Both the position numbers and the translations under genes were made by a program. From an uncultured Spirochaetales bacterium (GTDB lineage: Bacteria > Spirochaetota > Spirochaetia > Sphaerochaetales > Sphaerochaetaceae), in assembly GCA_947305945.1 (NCBI GenBank), contig CAMZFA010000002.1:1-39772 (forward strand): a stretch of 39,772 bases of DNA. The letters are read 5' to 3'. The notes beneath the pieces are model-generated. The model was not told the origin of the DNA. It searched no databases and saw only the letters and a program-made list of their open reading frames with translations. Numbering within the stretch: position 1 is the first letter of the stretch; each line of letters starts with the position of its first letter. Shown piece by piece: positions 35,430 to 39,772 of the stretch.

Positions 35430-38222
35430 ATGGCAGATTTGCTTAGCGGCTTAAAGACATTTGTCGATTGGTTCTCTTTGGGATTCAGTATCTCAAACCA
35501 ATATAAATCAAATAAAATCTCAGAAGAATACTACGAAGCACAGATGGATTCCACGGCTGAATCGCTGAATATCAGCAAGGAGAGCCTGAAGCTTCAGTAT
35601 GAAAACCTCCGCAACAGCTATGAGCAGACGTTGAATGACTTCAGGACAAATCGGTTGTCCGTCATGCAGCAGCGTGATTCCTATGCGGCAAGCATGGATC
35701 AGACGGGACTCACCATTGAGAACCTGATCAAGGGACAGGGCGGAATCGAGTATTACAACGCCCTTCTTTCCCGGTGGCAGGATGATTACGATTATCAGGT
35801 TGCCACAACCCGCAGGGAAGGCAAGGCAGCATACGATTCCCTGATGGCGAACTACACCGGAACCGAGGTCATGCATGCTGAGGCAGGACGCTCCGGAAAG
35901 ACAGCAGAGCTTCTTGAACAGCAGAGAAAACAGGACGTTGAGGCTTTTGTCGGCAAGGACATGAAGCTTGATGCCATCGGAGGCATATACAGTCAGACGC
36001 TCACAGAGCTTACAAAGGACCTTTCTTCTGATAAACACACATACATGACCCAACTCGGAATATTGGGTAAGAGCCTTGTGCAGGAAAGGGAGAATCTGAA
36101 GGACTACAGGACGAACCTTGCGGACATAGACAATGAAATCTCCAAATACGATGCTCAGATAAAGGCTTATGAAGATATTCTCACGGGAGAAAGCAGTGCC
36201 TTTGATCAGGACATCGAGAACGCCATGAGCGGACTTGAACCCGGAGAAGACGATACACCCGGAACAACAGACACTACAAATACCTCTACCGCTACACCTG
36301 ATCCTGTCACGGAAGATACCGAGCGAAACAACAGAATCATGGATTCCATTGTCAACGGTGACGATGATTCCTCTACTCCCGAGGTTGACCATGTGGGAAC
36401 ATCCGTAAGGGATTGGAGCGGTTATACCCTCAAAAACAATGACATTTCATCGAACTTGGCCTTTATAAAGGCAAATCCCGATAAGGTCACGCTTGAAGTG
36501 TTGGATGCTTCCAATCTCGGCAACGGTTGGACCGCTTTCCGGGCTACGGATGAAAGCGGAAAGGTTGTCGAGGTATACCGTGATGCAGACGGACGGATGA
36601 TCCAGTACGGCACAGACGAGAACGGCAACAAGACATACAGGCTTGTCACCGATGATGGCGATTGGAAAACCTACAAGGCAGATGATCTTGAAGACGCAAT
36701 CAAGGAGCTTGACAAACTGGATGAACTCGGAGACCTCGCACATGGCGGTGTTGCTCTCGGAGCGGGATTACTCGGTGGTCCGGTGGGAATCGGAATCGGC
36801 CTTGTCGATGCAATCTATTCCGGTGTGGCTTGGCTTGACAACAAGAGCAGGCAGTCTTCTTATGATGCTGTATACAAGGCCGCTCAGCAGCAGGCGGCTC
36901 AGCAGCTTATCGACCAGTATTCCGGCAACTGGTACAACGAACAGACAGAGGAAGAGGTCAGACAGGCGGCAGAGGAAGCCGGTTCACCCACATACATGTA
37001 TGACGGTCAGAAGTATGACACAGAGACCGGAGAAGCCCATGAGGAAACCCCGGCTATTCAGCAGGGTTTGGATAGCGGCGAATACAAATACGATTCAACC
37101 GGTGCTGTTGTAGGCGGCACATCAACGGAGCAGCCGGGTCCGAGGACTTCAGGCGGCGGCACTGGCGGAAGCTATTCCTCTCTTGAAGAGCGCGTTGCCG
37201 CAGAGCAGGCTCAGGTTGAATGGCAGCCCACCGTTGAAGAGCGCGTTGAGGCCAACATCGAGGCAGACAAGACTTCAAACCGCGTCAATGAAATGATAGA
37301 TCAGAGCAGCGCAAACCTCTACGGAAGCCCGGAAGAGCCTGAAACCGTTGAAGAACCCGAAGAAGAACCGGCCCCCGTAATTCAGACGGCTCCGGGATCG
37401 CAGACAGAACCGAGGCCCCGCACTTCGGGCGGCGGCACTGGCGGTAGTTACTCTTCTCTTGAAGAAAGGGTTGCAGCAGAACAGGCCGAAATCGAGAAGG
37501 CTAAAGCTGAAGCTGAAGCAGCAGCAAAGGCAGAAGAAGAAGCAAGGGCTGCAAAGGAAAAAGCCGAAGCAGAGGCAAAGGCTCAGGCAAAAGCGGAAGC
37601 TGAGGCAAAAGCAGCAGCAGAAAAGGCTCAGCGTGAGGCCGAAGAAGCTGCAAAGGCCGCCGAGGAAGCGAGAATCAAGGCAGAAAAGGAAGCCGAGGAA
37701 GCTCGCAAAGCTGAAGAGCAGAGGCAGGCCGAAGAAGCTGAAAGAGCAAAGGAAGAGGCAAGAAAGAAGGCGAAGGAAGCTGAAGAGGCAAAAGCAAAAG
37801 CAGAGGCAGAGGCAAAAGCAGCCGCAGAAGCTCAGGCGAAAGCCGAGGCCGAGGCAGAGGCAGCCAAGAAAGCCCAAGAGGAATCAATTCAAAGCCTACT
37901 TTCAAAATTCAGAAGTTTATTCTCAAAGTTCTTTGGTTCTTCATCCTCTTCAAGCACACAAAGTCAGTCGGAACCGGAACCCAAGCCGCGCACAACCGGA
38001 GGTGGAACCGGAGGAAGCTACTCTTCATTTGAGGACCGTGTTGAGAAGGAACAGGCTCAGGTGGAAGCTGCAAAAGCTTCTTCCAGTTCATCGTCCAGTT
38101 CTTCTTCAAGCAGCTATTCGCCGGCGGTTCAGGAAGGTTTGAATAGCGGAAAGTATAAGGTTGACGAATACGGCTATGTCGTAGCTGCCGGCTCAAGCAG
38201 CACACCGAGGGCAAGGAGATAA
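35430..38222 (+). CDS. Internal virion protein with coiled coil, A/K/E-rich stalk and repeated GGGTGGSYSS modules
   Basis: 930-aa ORF in T7 gp14 position; TolA-like A/K/E tract 37490-37880; repeats described in findings. Confidence 0.72.
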   Translation: MADLLSGLKTFVDWFSLGFSISNQYKSNKISEEYYEAQMDSTAESLNISKESLKLQYENLRNSYEQTLNDFRTNRLSVMQQRDSYAASMDQTGLTIENLIKGQGGIEYYNALLSRWQDDYDYQVATTRREGKAAYDSLMANYTGTEVMHAEAGRSGKTAELLEQQRKQDVEAFVGKDMKLDAIGGIYSQTLTELTKDLSSDKHTYMTQLGILGKSLVQERENLKDYRTNLADIDNEISKYDAQIKAYEDILTGESSAFDQDIENAMSGLEPGEDDTPGTTDTTNTSTATPDPVTEDTERNNRIMDSIVNGDDDSSTPEVDHVGTSVRDWSGYTLKNNDISSNLAFIKANPDKVTLEVLDASNLGNGWTAFRATDESGKVVEVYRDADGRMIQYGTDENGNKTYRLVTDDGDWKTYKADDLEDAIKELDKLDELGDLAHGGVALGAGLLGGPVGIGIGLVDAIYSGVAWLDNKSRQSSYDAVYKAAQQQAAQQLIDQYSGNWYNEQTEEEVRQAAEEAGSPTYMYDGQKYDTETGEAHEETPAIQQGLDSGEYKYDSTGAVVGGTSTEQPGPRTSGGGTGGSYSSLEERVAAEQAQVEWQPTVEERVEANIEADKTSNRVNEMIDQSSANLYGSPEEPETVEEPEEEPAPVIQTAPGSQTEPRPRTSGGGTGGSYSSLEERVAAEQAEIEKAKAEAEAAAKAEEEARAAKEKAEAEAKAQAKAEAEAKAAAEKAQREAEEAAKAAEEARIKAEKEAEEARKAEEQRQAEEAERAKEEARKKAKEAEEAKAKAEAEAKAAAEAQAKAEAEAEAAKKAQEESIQSLLSKFRSLFSKFFGSSSSSSTQSQSEPEPKPRTTGGGTGGSYSSFEDRVEKEQAQVEAAKASSSSSSSSSSSSYSPAVQEGLNSGKYKVDEYGYVVAAGSSSTPRARR

Positions 38223-38224
38223 AC

Positions 38225-39772
38225 ATGAGAGTTCCAACAGCAGATTATACTACTCAGCAAAACGCCATTGCCAATAAATATCAGGCCAAATCAGGCAAGT
38301 ATCTCGCTCAGCAGATAAACATAAACACCTCCAATGCAAAGGTGGCTCAGAAGTCTCTTCAGCTCTCAGGCAAGAGCTTGGAGCTTTCAAAGAAGAGCTT
38401 GGACAATCAGCAGACTTTGGCTTTGGCTCAGCAGGAATACTATCAGTCTATGGCGAGGCTCGACAAATGGGCTTTCGCCGTGGATGCGACACAGAAGATC
38501 GTGAGCAGCGTATACTCAATCGTTCAGGCAAGGGATGAAAGCAAGGCCAAAAGTGCCATAATGGACATCCTAAGCGAGAACGATGAACGCGCAACAACAT
38601 CGGTAGTCAATCAGAAAAACAAATTCATCACGGACCCGGAGACCGGGGAAATGAAGGCTGTCATTGATTCCGAGCTTACCGAATGGCAGAACTCACAGTA
38701 TGAGAAAATCAAGTCTATGGGCCTCACAACCGAGGTTGAGAAATCCGCAATGGCAACCCTTCAGGAAGCTTTCGGCAACACGAAAAGCACAATTCTTGAG
38801 GGCATGGCAAAGGATGCGGCTCAGGGACTTCAGGAATACAACCTTCTGTTAGAGGAAAGGGCTTTAGGTCAGGACCTCTACAGCATTTCCTTTGACGATT
38901 TCATCAATCCCGATATTGATGATTCACAGAAATACGCCTCAGGGTTCGCTCTCATTGACGGCAGAAACTACTATTCCGATTCAGAGAAGAAAACGGCGAA
39001 GGAGAACTACCGCCTGAAGAGTGACGAGCAGAGAGCGCAATACTATGTTGCGGAGGCCGCAAAGACCGGCGGCAAGGTCGCAGCATACACAAGAGCCGAA
39101 CAGCTCAGGGATTATCTCAACCTTGACGATGCCACGGTCACAAACCTTCTGAAGTATGCGAACACCGTTGAAGGCCAGTATGTCGATGCTCTCTCAACTC
39201 AGATGTCAGAGGCAATGACAACAGGCCTGAAGAGCGGTGTTCTTCCGGACGAGATTTACAGAAACATAGTCTCTCAGCTTGAGGGTGAATCCGAAGAACA
39301 TAAGAACGAGGCGATGCAGGCCGCAATGAACGCTCATGTCACTTGGGCCACGGCAGATGTCAGCGCGATCATATCAGGCTATTCTTCAGTTGACGAGGCA
39401 AGTCTTACACAGATGCTCTCAGACCTCTCGGAGCGCAGCGCATACTACAAGGGCGGAGCTGAAGCGGTGTTCGATAAAGCGGTTTCTCAGGTGAGCAAGC
39501 AGCTCAAAGACCTTGTGGGAGAACCGGCGGCAGAAGCCCTTATCGGTAACATTGATGCAGTCAAGGCAAACAACAAGGCTGTCAAGGCTGCCAATCAGGG
39601 CTTTGTCAATGCAGTCAAGACCGGTGACATTTCAGCCTACGATGCAGCCTTCATGATTGAGAGGACGGACCTGAAGTTCTCGGAGGACTATCTTGACGCA
39701 CTGTTGGACCCGGATTCAGAGGAATACAACCCGGAGTTGTACGCAGAGATCATTTCCTCTCACAACGACAGC
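38225..39772 (+). CDS. Internal virion protein, N-terminal 516 codons, open at window edge (missing from ORF track)
   Basis: ATG 38225 with caaggagat RBS; no stop to the final base; exactly 516 codons. Confidence 0.82.
   Translation, partial: MRVPTADYTTQQNAIANKYQAKSGKYLAQQININTSNAKVAQKSLQLSGKSLELSKKSLDNQQTLALAQQEYYQSMARLDKWAFAVDATQKIVSSVYSIVQARDESKAKSAIMDILSENDERATTSVVNQKNKFITDPETGEMKAVIDSELTEWQNSQYEKIKSMGLTTEVEKSAMATLQEAFGNTKSTILEGMAKDAAQGLQEYNLLLEERALGQDLYSISFDDFINPDIDDSQKYASGFALIDGRNYYSDSEKKTAKENYRLKSDEQRAQYYVAEAAKTGGKVAAYTRAEQLRDYLNLDDATVTNLLKYANTVEGQYVDALSTQMSEAMTTGLKSGVLPDEIYRNIVSQLEGESEEHKNEAMQAAMNAHVTWATADVSAIISGYSSVDEASLTQMLSDLSERSAYYKGGAEAVFDKAVSQVSKQLKDLVGEPAAEALIGNIDAVKANNKAVKAANQGFVNAVKTGDISAYDAAFMIERTDLKFSEDYLDALLDPDSEEYNPELYAEIISSHNDS

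Noticed and set aside
35520-36392. 290-aa minus-strand ORF
   Set aside because: Antisense to the 930-aa structural protein; shadow ORF. Same for 7228-8022, 37275-37877, 4330-4893 and other minus ORFs in late genes.
37459-38142. 227-aa K/R/Q-rich + ORF
   Set aside because: Alternate frame of the A/K/E low-complexity stalk region.

Overview
The window looks like an essentially complete, circularly permuted genome of a temperate T7-like (podovirus-type) phage. The order on the + strand is: an ejection/internal virion protein (1-1185, apparently continuing the ORF that runs off the right edge), a giant 2758-aa polyvalent ejection protein, a T7-gp17-type tail fibre with collagen repeats, a short collagen-like protein, and a DGR-diversified C-type-lectin/DUF6273-like tip protein. 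Then come Avd, template repeat and DGR reverse transcriptase; a lysis block with XkdX, holin-like and overlapping Rz/Rz1 spanin genes; tyrosine integrase; an immunity region (minus-strand XRE repressor, divergent excisionase/Cro-like gene); a recombination/replication block (ERF, PD-(D/E)XK nuclease, NinG, DUF4373-type initiator, DnaC-like ATPase, SSB, MazG-like, GroES); terminase; and a podoviral head/tail module (portal, Bbp19-like, scaffold, capsid, cement protein, tail tubular A/B, internal proteins). The strongest signal is a complete diversity-generating retroelement: TR (12338-12463) and VR (11716-11844) are identical except at TR adenines, plus one extra codon in VR inside an (AAC)n run. 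Other notable items: HExxH and CdiA-CT-like modules in the giant ejection protein, terminase split between ATPase and nuclease, a G9 tract that appears to frameshift a Zn-ribbon gene, a palindromic iteron-like motif shared by the immunity region and the replication gene, and operator-like repeats at the int and repressor promoters. All family names are from reading the sequence; no searches were run.
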